From Strobilurus pachycystidiatus (taxonomy: Eukaryota > Basidiomycota > Agaricomycetes > Agaricales > Physalacriaceae): a stretch of DNA of 64,000 nucleotides. The DNA is taken from NCBI GenBank assembly GCA_019915135.1, contig JAHLMK010000003.1, positions 2,356,001-2,420,000 of the forward strand. The letters run 5' to 3'. Every line of letters starts with the position of its first letter. The stretch's first letter is position 1. Under the pieces are notes generated by a model that ran no database searches, was not told the origin of the DNA, and saw only the letters and a program-made list of their open reading frames with translations. This document shows positions 1 through 11,858 of the stretch, in pieces. A program made the translations under genes and the position numbers.

Positions 1-3000
1 AGCATGTTCCGTATATTGGGCCTCAATTCGAAGTTGTAGTCGTTCGTTGACCGACATTGGGCTTGACACTGCGTCGTGCTGGTTATAAACCTGCCCATCA
101 TGTTGAACTTGCCCCAATGTATCTTCGAACGATCGTCCGAGTTGAAGTCATCGTTCGCTTCGTGCGAGCGAATGAGATCGGATATATGTACCTCCCTGTC
201 GGAGTTCAGCACAAGGAAACTTACTAAATGCGTCACTTACAAAGCCGGAATGCAGGCTCCCTTGGTATTCCGCAAAGCCAAGCGATATGCGCGATGTGAT
301 CGTATGTGTTGTAGGAGGACGTCCCATGACTGCAAGTTCTTCGCCTGTTCGGGACACCGTGCCTTGAACTCTTCCATCGTTCGGTCACCAGGATAGCTGG
401 AGTTGTTGATACCAGCGACAAAAGCACGCAACGCAGAATAGTTGTTCAGAGTTCGAAGCTTCTGGGCAACTTCTACGAGCTTCTCGATTTGCTTCGCTCG
501 CGCACGAGGCTTATCGTGACAAAGAATCAAAGAAACCACCCTACCAAGTAGTGATCATTAGCCTGTAGTAGTAGGAGGAAACGAGCAAAAGCGTACCAGT
601 CGGCAAGATGATTGGAAACGTTGTTGAAACGAGCGATGGAATTTATTTCCGGGTCTTTCTTTCCAGACACAAACGTGTAATGTAGCCAGTGCCGAGGCTG
701 AGACGACCCGTCAGTGACAAGACATAGACCAATGCCGGAATTGGCTCTTACCTCGATATCAAGAAACAGCTTCGCCTCAAGACGCGTGATTTCTTTGGCC
801 AGGTCCTCCGGATCAGCATTATTGACGTCCATTGCTAACTTCTGCAGTTCTCGGAGCTGTTGTTTGGGGTTATCTGGCATGTTCTCATACGCGCTGAGAT
901 CCTCTAGCGGATGTGGTAGTAAAGCCTTGGCCGTTAGAGGTAAGCTGCCTTTCCGTTCCCGTAGGTTGGAAGAAGGTGATGATTTCCTCTTCGCAGGAGA
1001 GGTTGCCTGAGGGCGAGATGATGAATCTAAGTGTTTCTCCTCATCCTCCTCCATTGGCTCCAAGAGACTGTACGAGTCATCGCTTTCGTCTGCAGTATCA
1101 TCCACTTTCAGGGCCCAAGACGCGTCCTTGTCCACTAGGCTGGGTAATAGCTCCAGGAAAGGAAGGAAGTCCGAACCGTAATGGAGAAGGTAAGTTTTTG
1201 AAATGATAGACTTGATAAGAGCGGACAGGGCACCAGCTGTCCCGCGAACGGCAAAGTCATAAGGATAGTCGCGGATCCAGAGTTCCAGGAGATGACATAT
1301 CCTAGATGGACTTTCAGAGACTCGTTCATGAAGCTATTTTTTGCGTACCTCATTTGCGCGTAACATGCAAACATGGGATCACCAGAGGGATTGTCAAGTT
1401 GTCGCATCCGCTTCTGCATTGCCAATAACAGACTTCGCGGGCTAGCGAACCTTCTGTACGTCAGAAGGAAATGGGTGATATAGGTCGGATCTGAGAGATT
1501 ATTAATGATAAGTGGGACATCGATTTCGGATGTCATACCATCGCCGCTGACAGCAAGGAACAATAACTTGTCCAAAAGCTCATCCAGAGTGGCCCACTGA
1601 GCAGGCCGCCTGTGGGACTTCATGAGCGGACGTGACTGAGCGGAACAAAATATACGGACGTCTCCTTTGGCTTGACGGGCTTTGGTTCATCAGCAGCGGG
1701 ACCTACACCATTGACCTCATCTGTCGCCATGATGCCAACCGGACCAAATGGCGCATCATTGGGTGGGTGATCAATATTTGGCAGGTCCTTCTCGGCTGGT
1801 GGCTCAATCTCAACCTCGTCTACAGGTGGCTGACTGAAGGGAGGTGCGCACGGAGTGCTCGTTCGTGATGCAGGTATGGTCGGAAGAGAGGATGATGCAG
1901 ATATTGGCGCAGCAGTATGGGTAGCCAATGATGAGGATGAAGAGACTGTGGGTGTAGCATTCCTAGATCCTTCCCACGGCGGAGTGGATATCAGGTCCGG
2001 GGACGCGGGATTGCGATAATCGTCGAAGCCATGTCGCGATGATCCTAATGAGAAATCAGAAATCGATGAATATAAAGGGAAGGTGGCTGCTCACGACGGT
2101 CACGGAGAATAGCTTTGAGCAACCAATCGAAGGAACGCTTCATCTTTTCTCGCCCTGGATCTGTCGTATTGGTAACTTCGACAAGACCCACATCGTAGTT
2201 GAGAAGGATCTCAATGGCGGACTGTGGATCTATTGCCCTCTGTGCATCGGATTTGCAAGCCAGGACGATCGTCGGAAGTTGGATGGCACGATAGCCGCCT
2301 GCAAGAAATTGGGGTGTCAATGGTACTGTCGAGGGCATAAATAAAATAATGTAATTCACGTAGAAGGGCTTCCACGGGCCGAAAGGAGGCTTCGTCGGAA
2401 GCGTCGTAACATATAAGGGCACCGTCCACACGAGGCGCTTCTGGTAAGAAGTTGACTGTGACCAACGTCGTATCCGGTATTGAGCTCGGGATATCGACTT
2501 CGATAATGTTCAATGGACATTCTGGGGTGATGTCGCTCTTGGGAAGCTTTCCGACTCGACGAGTATCTGGAAAGTGATGAAGGAGGAACGCGGCGACGAG
2601 TTAAAGGGACTTACAACGGGACGAAGAGTGCGTGCCGGGTAGGGGAGCACCTGGTTCTGACAGTCCGAACCCTCTCAAGCCTTTGCGAATGACCACAGAT
2701 TTCCCGCAACCAGCGACTCCTACTACTACGAGCGTTATAGCAGAGTGATGATCAAGCTGCGCGTAATGTCAGATTTGAGATAAGTGTGCATGACTGAATA
2801 CGCACTGAGGTGCCAGACAAGCTCGTATTTATCATCATATTACGACGGCTGAGATTGTTCGAAGATGAAGTGGGATACATTCCCAAGCTGCCACTGCGCG
2901 ACCGACCTGCGGGAGACGAGGCAGGAATGCTTCTCAGGGCCATGGACTGGAGCGAAGAAGTCGATTGCATGCGAGGAACGCCTTCTTGGGTGCTAGAGCT

Positions 3001-3681
3001 CGTGGAAGCGGTCAAGATGCTACTCATGCTCGAGGTGGTGCTGAGCGTGGGCGTTCGTGAAGGAAGTGGTAGCTCGCCGCCGCTGACGAATGGCTTGCCC
3101 TTCTCCTGGCCTTTGAGAGATATGCGCTTGTATCCATCAATGGGCGAATTTAGAATCTCGGAGCGCTCGACATCAGATTCGCCTACGACAGATGCGGCAC
3201 GGTCATCTGTTACGGAGCTGACGCTCGCCCCGCGGCTTCGGCCTACAACAATGCGTCGGTCACGATCTAGCTTTTGAGTGGGATCGAAGAGGAGACCTTT
3301 GGGTGGTTCCAAGGCCGAGCTGGTGTGACCGCGGTTGGGCCTGGTGGCCGTGGGGAGATGGTCACGTCCGTACTGGACGAACGAGTCGACAGATAGCGAT
3401 TTGCGCAGGCTGGGCGGCTGGTGGAAGATGGACTGGGATGTGGACGCCGAGGGTTCGTCGGGATTGTCGAGGTCGAGTGTCACTTGCGACGGCGAGGTGA
3501 AGGCGGTCGAGAATGATTCCCTCGAGGCGAACGACGGCACAGGCGACTTGACGACGTCCGGCACATCCGCCCTCGGCGCTCCCAGGCCGGTCTCACCGCC
3601 GTTTCCAGGAATGCTGAGCGCTCGTAGACTCGGTGGTGATAGCAGAGGCCTCTGGTCTTGCTCGGGCGCTGACATCGCCAA
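1..3681 (-). CDS. Ras guanine-nucleotide exchange factor with N-terminal Ras-like P-loop module (3' end missing)
   Basis: This would catalyse GDP/GTP exchange on a Ras-family GTPase at membranes. The protein starts MAMSAPEQD at 3681 with a long Ser/Pro-rich, probably disordered region (exon 1 ends near 2810). Next comes a P-loop exon (GVAGCGKS, about 2700). A degenerate GTPase fold follows (about 2510-2050, with LICYDASDEASF and ACKSD where NKxD is expected). A second Ser/Pro-rich linker spans 1928-1620, then RasGEF_N (1623-1320; LTYRRFASPRSLL) and the CDC25-type catalytic domain (about 1130-1). The spliced last exon reads IRSHEANDD, a typical catalytic-core motif. The stop lies beyond the left edge. 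The 5' end faces the divergent SurE gene across about 220 bp. RasGEF identity is certain; whether the GTPase-like part binds nucleotide is not known. Confidence 0.88.
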
Positions 3682-3903
3682 TGGGCCTGCCGTCGGTGGT
3701 ATTCCAGAATACCGAGGCCACAGCGGGCGGTCGGCGGGTTACAGTTGAGAATATGTCGGGAAGAGCGTGAAAATGACGAGACAAAGGTGATGGAATGTTC
3801 AGGGATCGTGCAAGGCCGCGACTAGGCTCCAAATACGGCAACAACCAACGTGACCATCCCGACCACCATCGCACCATCGCACTCAAGTTGAAGCTGTAGC
3901 AGA

Positions 3904-5203
3904 ATGCCCGTCACTGTGTTGCTTACTGTACTTGGACTTGTCTATTCTGTGGGCTCAATGATTTGAACGGTCTGCAGAACGACGACGGTCCTCCCAACGC
4001 ACGCGAATCTCCGTATGTCTTCGGTCTCTACCAGCATCTCACTCAAGATCTGGGTATACGCATGCGTTACATGTCAGTAAACGCCTTGATAGCTCATCCA
4101 ATTGCAGGATGGAACGTCAAAGTAGTCTTGCCCAGCTCCCAGAAGTCTTGGATCGGTGAATACCCCGACAGCAGTTGCAGGTCTTGTCTCTGTCTAACAT
4201 TCACAACAGGCAAATCGTACCATATCAAAGAGGTCACACAGGGCATGTATTATTACCCCAAAGGCCCAGACGGCTACGGGGAAACTTCTCCCACCTCACG
4301 TCCACTCAAGGACGGTGAGCTCGTAAGTGTATCCATATTGGGAGAACTGCATTTGTATTGACTGTCCCCAGGCTGAATGGATCCTCCTGGATGGTGTATG
4401 ACCTGCCTCCGATGCTTCTCCGTGCCACCTAATCATCATCCCAGACGCCAGCTACGTGTTCCAATGTTGCTCTGCACAATCTGTATCCCGGTCAGATTGA
4501 TCTCGTCGTATGTGGTGATATACCCTCATCACTCGAGTCTCCATTCAATTCGCTGTTTTCCAGATCTCTGGACCCAACCTCGGACGGAACACTTCTTGTT
4601 CGTGCTCTTTGTCCAATTCACTTGAGGCTTATTCTTACTATTTGTTCATCAGCTGCATTCGCACTTTCATCTGGTACGATTGGCGCAGCGCTATCTTCGT
4701 CACTTTCGACGATACGCTCAATTGCCATATCTTATGGAACCGTTCTGTATCCGACTCCCAAGACTCTGTTCGAACCGGCACATGTACTTGGCAGAAGCAT
4801 CATCGCCCATTTGTGGAACAATTGGGGTTCTGACGCCGGCGGGCTGAGGAATGGCGAAGTTGACCTGTACAGCGTGAACATTCCTCTTGTCCAAGAGCTT
4901 CTGTCCGAAGAAGGGCTCAAAGTCTACTGGACAACTATCTGGCGCAAGTCATATGGTCGCCTGTTCAAGCAACTGGAGGGGGAGGGACAGCCTGCAGCTT
5001 CGCCCAACACCCTCTCATTCAAATGGTCTCCAGATATGGAAGGCTTGATTAGACCTGACGCATCTTCTCTGCCTGTTGGATCAGACGGTTGGGCAATCCA
5101 CAACGGGGCTGTGAGCGTCACACCGCTTCGAGCGAGCTTTGCGGAGCCTCCATCGGCAGAAGCACAAGACATCGAGGAGAAGCTCTGGAAAGTAAAATTA
5201 TAA
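3904..5203 (+). CDS. SurE-like 5'/3'-nucleotidase (survival protein SurE family)
   Basis: A SurE-fold acid phosphatase that removes phosphate from nucleoside monophosphates. There are eight exons: 3904-3927, 3978-4053, 4108-4155, 4210-4322, 4372-4395, 4445-4507, 4564-4597 and 4653-5203, totalling 933 nt for a 310-aa protein. The first intron interrupts the metal-binding signature, so exon 1 plus exon 2 read LLTNDDGP (the NDDG motif with its two Asp). SGPNLGRNT, the second family signature, sits at the exon 6/7/8 junctions, and the hydrophobic SSGTIGAALSSS helix follows. Yeast Pby1 joins a SurE-like half to a tubulin-tyrosine-ligase-like half; this protein has only the SurE half. The gene converges on the GH16 gene with 58 bp between stop codons. 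Confidence 0.93.
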
Positions 5204-5261
5204 TTCGATAGATCTACGCGTAGAGAACGGTCCATCAGAGGGACAAGAATACGACTCGAAA

Positions 5262-7032
5262 TCACAACACGATACACATTGCAGCCGCTGCTATGAAGGC
5301 GAACAACATGGAAGATAGATGATCAAGCCCATTTGCCCCAGATACTTGTCCGTTCAAGGTCTGTTTCCGATACACCTTGATGGAATTTATACTCCACGAT
5401 GCATTCTAGACATAGAACGATTGAGCGACGCGATCCGGGCGAAGCTGATCGTCGAAGACTTACCACAAAGTTGGACGGGTCCATGATCCGTTCGGCGCAA
5501 GTCCCTGGACATGTCGTCGTGGCATAAGAGTTACCAGCCCAATCGCCTATACGACAATCAGCTGCTACATTCACCTTGAGACTCAAAAAGCAACCGTACC
5601 ACAGAACGTGATATCTACGATGAAGCATCAAGGTCTGTGATATCCTCAAGTGATAGACCTACTCACCGAATATCATGGAGTGATTGACAAAGTACTTTAT
5701 GGGATCACAGTAATCAGGATCTAGGTATGCATCGGGGACACCCCACGTCGAAGGGGTCGGGCTGCCATCATCGATATCTTGAGGGATTGCAGCACGGTAA
5801 AAGGAATCTGTGTACGCCACGTCAATATCCTGGCTGGCTTATGATTCTACAGATCGAATACGCACAGATAGCGATCCCGTTCTCGTCCCACTTGAGGGCG
5901 AAGACACCGCCGCCTTGCTGGTCAAAGTACGGTCCGTATGAAGCCCGACTCCATTCAGTAATGCCACACCCAGAGTTGGAGTTGGCATTGCCGTCGCAGT
6001 CTGTGTTGTTCACCCCGGCGGACTCCACGACTGTCCCGGTGAATGACGCATTGGGGTTCAGCATACAACCTCCAAAAGCGACCGGGTTAGTGGATGGCTT
6101 CGAACCAGAAGGAGCTTGTACGCACCGCTCGCGGTGTGCCATGCGATCTGGTTATGGGAATTATCGTGCACGCCTTCAATTACGTCGATCTCTCCGGTCT
6201 ATCCAGAATTGTAAGCCGGTCTGTAAGAAACGCGGACAAAAGGCATTACTTGTGGCCACGCTCCGCTGCCAAGTGTCCAAAATGCAGGCCATACACCTGT
6301 TGAGGTAGTATCAGTCATATATAGTCCTTCAATTCATATCGGAAGAGGTGGTCGTACCGCATCCCCAAGGTGCATGGTTGAGGTCCAGAATGAATAGACC
6401 GGTGTTGTACTGCTTATAGCTGGAGATTCGGACGCTGGTCAAAGGTTAGGCCAAAGTTCTGAGGTCTGAATGATCGCATACCTGTCTCTGTACCCCCCTT
6501 CTGCGAGCCAGGTTGTATTGTCTCCCTTCATTATCACTTCCCCACTGTCGCCGACATAGGCAAGTCCTTGCGAGAAAGCATAGCTACTGTTGACATAGCT
6601 AAACAAGACGCGTCAACATTCGGAGCGCAAGCTAAGTAACCGCGATCGCTCACGTCACACTTCCACTGCAATAGCAAGTGAGATTTGGCGAGAATGGTAA
6701 AACAGTAGACGTACTGGGTTGGATCAGGACCATCGTAGAATCCAAAGTTGCTATACGCCATTAGTCAACCGCAGTACCACAACTCGCGCCACGCACTCGA
6801 AAAAGGTCTTTCCCTCAAACGTATCCTCCAGAAGCCATAGGAAAGTAGATCCATTCCTATTCTTCTCAACCGTGCTAGCTCTCTTCTGTATTCCTTCGTT
6901 TGTTCCAGTGAGCCAGCGTTTTGGCATATTCAGGAGGTCCGTCCATCCTGATGTTGGGTTTGGACGCGCCGCGGACACGGGATCGAGAAGCAACAAGGCC
7001 AAGATACACAGAGGAAGGTCGTGATGCATCAT
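5262..7032 (-). CDS. GH16 endo-beta-1,3(4)-glucanase, secreted, possibly GPI-anchored
   Basis: A glycoside hydrolase family 16 laminarinase-type enzyme acting on beta-1,3/1,4-glucans at the cell wall or outside the cell. The start at 7032 gives a signal peptide (MMHHDLPLC then LALLLLDPVSA). After multi-intron splicing the protein contains DTFEGKTFFDNFGFYDGPDPTH, AYVGDSGEVIMKGDNT, FILDLNHAPWG, WPAFWTLGSGAWPQ and the catalytic motif EIDVIE (codons 6175-6192), where the first Glu is the nucleophile and the last the acid/base. The C-terminus carries CGDWAGNSYAT, TCPGTC and NASWSINSIKVY, the usual end of fungal GH16_1 enzymes. A final hydrophobic tail (SSMLFAFIAAAAM) suggests a GPI signal. Stop at 5262-5264. 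Mixed-linkage glucan or laminarin is the likely substrate. Confidence 0.93.
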
Positions 7033-7318
7033 GAATGGGTCGTGTTCGTGGCGGTCGTAAGTCAAGTTTAATAGGTGCTGGCAGCGAGGACAGGGTGCCA
7101 AGTGGCGCCGAGAAATGACGCGGTACAAGACCAAGTTGCACGTTGTCCGCCTCGTGTAGGGTTCTAATTTGTGCGAAACCATCATCGCCGATCTCCGCAG
7201 AGGCCGATTTTATCACACTGATTTTGAGAACCCAAACTCGATATCTCTGACATGGTGCAAAGGCATGGTACATAACATGATGTAGCATAGTGAAAAAGGT
7301 ACAAAAACAACACGCAAT

Positions 7319-8075
7319 CTACCGGTAGCGACGGAGGCTGAGCGTGTTGTGCTTTTTCCATGTCGACCGTGCGGGTGCGTGGTTGTGGCGGTGACCCTTG
7401 CCCAAGCCACGGTTCTGTTCCAGAGTTAGTCGATGCTTGGGTGTGAGGGCAAGTGATATTTACTTGTTTGCCGATACTGGTAAGACCACGAGCCTCGCGG
7501 CGCTTGTGGACGGGGTTGACGATCCAGTTGATCCTGGCATCGCGGCGGATCTGGGAAGGACAGTCAGAGATATGAGCAGGCCAAAGAAGAAAGTAGACAT
7601 ACAGCCTTGTGGTTGGGGTCGACAAGGATGACTTCGTAGTACTTGTACACACCATCCTGGTTGATCCAGTAGGAGTTGAGCACACGCAAGTTGCCGCATC
7701 GGCGTCCCACCCGCTCCTCAGCAGTGCTCCTCAAACTACGCTGGAACTTGAGGTGGTTGACACCCTGGCGGACGGGCTTGCCGTAGGTGGCACCCTTGGG
7801 CACAGGCTTTTTGCGGTTACCCCTGCGGACACGGACACGGTAGACGACGTAGCCCTGCTTCGCCTTGTAACCCAAACGACGAGCCTTGTCCGGGCGGGAG
7901 GGGCGCGAAGCACGGTGGATGACGTTGAGTTGGCGGTACTCCCAGCACCTTTTCAGTATGTGAGCACTCCAGCGACATACACACTGCTCTGCACGCACCG
8001 GACACGGAACAAGAACCTCAGGACATCAGACTGCTTTTTCTTGTACAGCTCCGTCACGTATTTGTATCCACCCAT
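7319..8075 (-). CDS. RPL15: 60S ribosomal protein L15 (eL15)
   Basis: A cytosolic large-subunit ribosomal protein. There are four exons (minus order): 8075-7999, 7948-7603, 7550-7464 and 7414-7319, totalling 606 nt for 201 aa, close to the family length of about 204. The protein starts [18 protein letters not shown] and contains [36 protein letters not shown] and [11 protein letters not shown], and ends LSLRRYR. All introns are 49-52 nt. The start is fixed by homology and because splicing of the first intron restores [11 protein letters not shown]. High expression is expected for this family. Confidence 0.97.
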
Positions 8076-8497
8076 CTTGCGGCGGCGTCTGGTCGAGGTT
8101 GAGTAGCAGAACGGAGAGTCGTAGCTTGCGCCCGCACCTTTGATGTCGATAACGTCGATTTTTCAGTGACGTGACCCACCATCTGCAATTCTTCGGCACA
8201 GCGGCCATCATTGCCACAGTTGCCATATGCGATCAACTGTACAGCTGGTACGTTACGGCCGAGTCGGCCGACCACCCAGGCTATCTTGGCGAGGCTTGGT
8301 CTCTGGCTTCTCTGGCTCTGGAAAGAGCCATTTACCTGTCGTGTCAGTCTTCGGCAGCTGGTAGTAACACGTTCTTGCTCGGACTTGGGGGTTTCCTTCC
8401 AAAGTCTGTATTCGTTCCGTTTCTTTGCACCCCCCATTAACAGGGCACCATAATACTACAAGTCATTCGTAAATTAGCCAACTCTATCGTCACCCAA
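8076..8497. other. Intergenic: RPL15 promoter / MFS 3' flank
   Basis: About 420 bp between the RPL15 start and the MFS transporter stop. ORFs of up to 127 codons exist on both strands, but none resembles a known protein. The interval most likely holds the RPL15 5' UTR and promoter. Confidence 0.5.
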
Positions 8498-10722
8498 TCA
8501 CTTCGATCCAGTCTTTCCAAGTCTGAACCATGCAGTGCCCATAAACAAGAGCCATGCACATATAATCAAGCCAGCGGAGAGCGCAACGAAGAACTCTCCC
8601 CGCTTGATTTCCTTCTTCGCCTCTACCTCGTCGCGGGATATCATGGTATGGGAGAGAGTTGTAGAATAACGTCTGTGAGAACTTGATGCGCCCAAGAGAG
8701 GCTGGTCTTCGTCTATGTGAGAGGTGCGGTTGTCAGGCGACTTGTGTCGTCCATCAGCGGATGGCTCGCGCGAGTACGATGATGCGCGTCTGTACGCAGC
8801 TTCGACAGCAGCGGCGATGTCTTTACGTCTTTGAAGAGCGGCGAGGCCGAGAATACTCAGCAGTTGGAGAACATTGAGGCCGAGGAAAATATTCAAGAGG
8901 TTTTGTATAGCAGAAGTGTTGCCACGGGGAATCTTGTCGCTTTTCTTGTGCATGTCAAGGGCAAGACCGGCAGCCGTCTGAAAGATGGTAGACCCTGTTT
9001 GCTCCAGCTACATGGCAGGGTTGAGTCAGATAGCCAAGGAGGAAGTGGGTGACTCTTACACTCTTGTGAACACCGAGAGCAGTCGAGACATACTTCAAGG
9101 GAACAATCTTTGGCACAAGGACGACGAGTAAGACTGGAGTTAGGATGAGTTAAGGACCGTACGGTGAAGAAATGGACGAACGAGGAGAAAAGCCATGTCC
9201 AATTGCAAATGTTATGATAGCTGGTTTCGCGGACTTGGTCCATTCAGCGGGAAGAGCAAGCCATCCGTACGAGACCATCGTCAGGCAAGACGAAACAACG
9301 AGAAGTTGAACGACGATTGGCCTGTGCTTGTAGTGATCGACGATGAAGCCACACTATGGAGTGCACACGTTGAGCTTAGGTAGTGATGCAGATATAAGAC
9401 TGACGATTGGGTAGAAGATGAGACTGCCGGCCAAGAGATAAGATGCCTGGTTGGCAGCATCGTGCTCCGATATCCCGTAGCGGTTCTCGATGATGTTTCT
9501 GTCAGAGGAGTAAGTGTATCGTTCTGGTGATCAAGAAATTGAGCTACGCTGCCAGATGGGTGAATGGCGACCAGATGGTACCACAGAGGACGTTCAACGC
9601 CACATATCTTGAGCAGGATCAGTTGACTGAACGTTGACGGAAGCAGTTGGACTGACGACCAGAAGACATCACCAAGTTTGGTGATTTCGCGTAGGTTGAC
9701 CCTCCGCTTCGCAGCCACCTTTTCTAAAGCTTCAGCCTCGGTGACATTGATGATAGACCGGCGGTGCGCTTCCTCTGTGATGTCCACGGCTTCGAGCTCA
9801 GCACCTGCTCCATCAACGAGCCACTTCGATGCTGCGATATAGATCAAATTCACAAAGACAGACAGGCCGGCGAGGATGGTGGCAGCATAGAAAGGAGCGC
9901 GGGGACCGAGCCATTCAGTCAATGGGTAGGAAGTGCGAGCAGAGACGAATGAAGCGCCCTTCCCGACGATGAGTCCAAAAGCCATCGACACTCCTAAGCC
10001 ATGCGACTTGAAGAAACGGACGATGATAGTCTCCTGTACGACGGCTATCGGGCTCACACCTAGACCGAAGATGAACATGCCCAGAGCCATGACCCGTATG
10101 CTTCCCATGATGTCGCCTATCAAAAGCACGACCTGGCCTGATGTATAGTATTGATCAATCGTTCATGGCGAAGTTTCGACGAGACTGCGCACCAGTGAAA
10201 ATGATTCCAGTGGCCAATATACTCGTGTATGTAGTACCGAGAGTACTTGCAAGGATGCCGCCAAGCAGAGGTGTCCATGTGCTGTTCAAGCTGAAGGCAG
10301 AGATCAATAGACTGAACTCGGTGTGGGACGTTCCGAGCTCTCGCGACAACCGACTCTTCAGTGGGCCAAGAACGTAGGAGGCACTTGGAACGGACTAGCT
10401 GTAAGCTGAGGAAGAATGGTTGCATGGACACTGGGACTGACTAGTGACTGCCGACACTCAGGCAGCAGGCGCACAGCAGGGCGATGGTTCGGATGAAGAA
10501 CGCACGCCTTCGACGGGCGGCGGGCTGCATGCGCCGACGGTCACTGGGTGTAGGTGGGGTTTCTCCATCGTCCCGGAAGTCGCTGCGGCCGAGAACGCCC
10601 TCCGCCTGCGCTGGGCTCTCCTGCTCAAACTCGTCGGGTGCGCTTCCAGTCAGAAGATCATCACACGACCGGCGGCGGTATTCTTCACGAGGAGACCCGG
10701 GGTCTAAAAAGGTCGATGGCAT
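8498..10722 (-). CDS. Major facilitator superfamily transporter, MFSD1-like
   Basis: A polytopic membrane transporter. ATG at 10722 (MPSTFLDPGS, good Kozak context) is preferred. The N-terminus is long, cytosolic and acidic/Ser-rich, followed by a basic stretch just before TM1 (FIRTIALLCACCLS). The first half continues FSLLISAFSLNSTWTPLLGGILAS and FIFGLGVSPIAVVQETIIVRFF. The second half has RYGISEHDAANQASYLLAGS and YVSTALGVHKSLEQTGSTIFQ. This pattern resembles the animal lysosomal MFSD1 family. A late cytosolic loop contains EDQPLL, an acidic dileucine motif of the kind that sorts proteins to vacuoles or lysosomes. The C-terminus is FRLGKTGSK, stop 8498-8500. MFS is certain; MFSD1 kinship and vacuolar location are inferences. 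A TATA-like box lies upstream. Confidence 0.82.
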
Positions 10723-10793
10723 GGTGGTGGAAGGCAAGAGCACTCGGTGTGACAAATGTCCGCTCCCGAACGTGCTGCTTTCCCCGGCTCATA

Positions 10794-10801
10794 CTTTTAT
10801 A
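10794..10801 (-). promoter_or_regulatory. TATA box of the MFS transporter gene
   Basis: TATAAAAG on the minus strand, about 72-79 bp upstream of the chosen ATG at 10722. The spacing fits a core promoter and supports that start. Confidence 0.45.
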
Positions 10802-11280
10802 GGGGAGTGGGGAGCAGCTAGCCCTCGATCGTGCATCATCATGTTCCTTATCACTATCTGATATGCGAGATTCTTCTGCCTCATGCATCGGCCGACGATT
10901 AGATGCGGATCTATTTGCCAAGTACGACTCTCACTCGACTCTCAAGCAGTGGGCGTCCACATTGGATGTCTAGTTCAAGCCCAGAATAGTCTAGGACCCA
11001 TCTGTCATGTCAGCCTTCGCTTTGAATTACGTCGCCATATACTTGAGTAGGTCACGGTGAAATGCCACCAAACTCAAGGAAACAGTTGTCTCGGCGAGTA
11101 AGCGACCCTGCCATGTGCAACTTCTCGAGGCTGCGGCTATACTGTACAAGCTTAAGAGTTTGGATATGGGCCTATATGGGCGTAACCAGGCTGGACTTCA
11201 ATGGCCGCATTGCGCGCATCATGGGGTAAGTATTAGGAGGGGGCATTCGCAGACAACGAGAGGTCCAGCTGCCGCAGTAT
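10802..11280. other. Intergenic upstream of the mini-retrotransposon
   Basis: No gene recognised. This is the left flank of the inserted LTR element; its last five bases (AGTAT, 11276-11280) are one copy of the target-site duplication. Confidence 0.5.
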
Positions 11281-11563
11281 TGTTATGGATCTTGAGCTTA
11301 TTCCCATTCGCTCGTCTACTTACGCGTAGAGCTACTCTGTTTCGATGTGAACAGCCCCGTGAGGCTACGCGTCGCTTGACTCAGCATGACTCAGTAGTAC
11401 TGCCTTACGCAGCATGGACATTTAGGTATATAGAGACATAGAGTACTTGTCAGTACTCACCACTACACTTGCACAACCGTTTATCATGCCTTTTATCATC
11501 TCATTCTCACTCTTCTAAGCAATCAAACCCGCACACTCTCACATTTATCCGAGATTCTTAACA
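11281..11563 (+). repeat. Left LTR of the TRIM element
   Basis: 283 bp, TGTTATGGATC...CTTAACA. It contains two TGACTCA sites (11377-11383 and 11387-11393) and a TATATA box (11427-11432), a plausible promoter for transcription into the element. Confidence 0.92.
11377..11432 (+). promoter_or_regulatory. LTR promoter: paired TGACTCA sites plus TATATA
   Basis: Two perfect TGACTCA motifs (the Gcn4/AP-1 type bZIP half-site pair) with centres 10 bp apart, about one helical turn, followed 33 bp later by TATATA. The right LTR repeats the arrangement at 11955-11961, 11965-11971 and 12005-12010. Function is inferred from motif and spacing. Confidence 0.5.
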
Positions 11564-11858
11564 TTGGTGGACACATACGGTGTTGCTTTGAAGACTCAGA
11601 GCGTTTTTTTTTCTCCTCACACATCATGTGCAAGCTTCCCTACGCTGTGTCCCTGTGCACACTCCTACGTCTGTTCCAGGAGAGCTCGTGTTCTCTCGGC
11701 TGGACCAGCTTGTGATGCTGTCGCACGCGGTGGTCTACATTCATACATGGACCTGCGACGCCTTGGCACCCTGTCTTGCACCCACTATCCAAACTAATCA
11801 CTCAAGATTGGTTGTCTCTAGATTCCTCAACAAGAGCACCTCTACGCACGGGGGGCTA

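Noticed and set aside
8171..8440. 89-codon plus-strand ORF between RPL15 and the MFS gene
   Set aside because: Lies in the RPL15 promoter/5' UTR interval and has no family resemblance.
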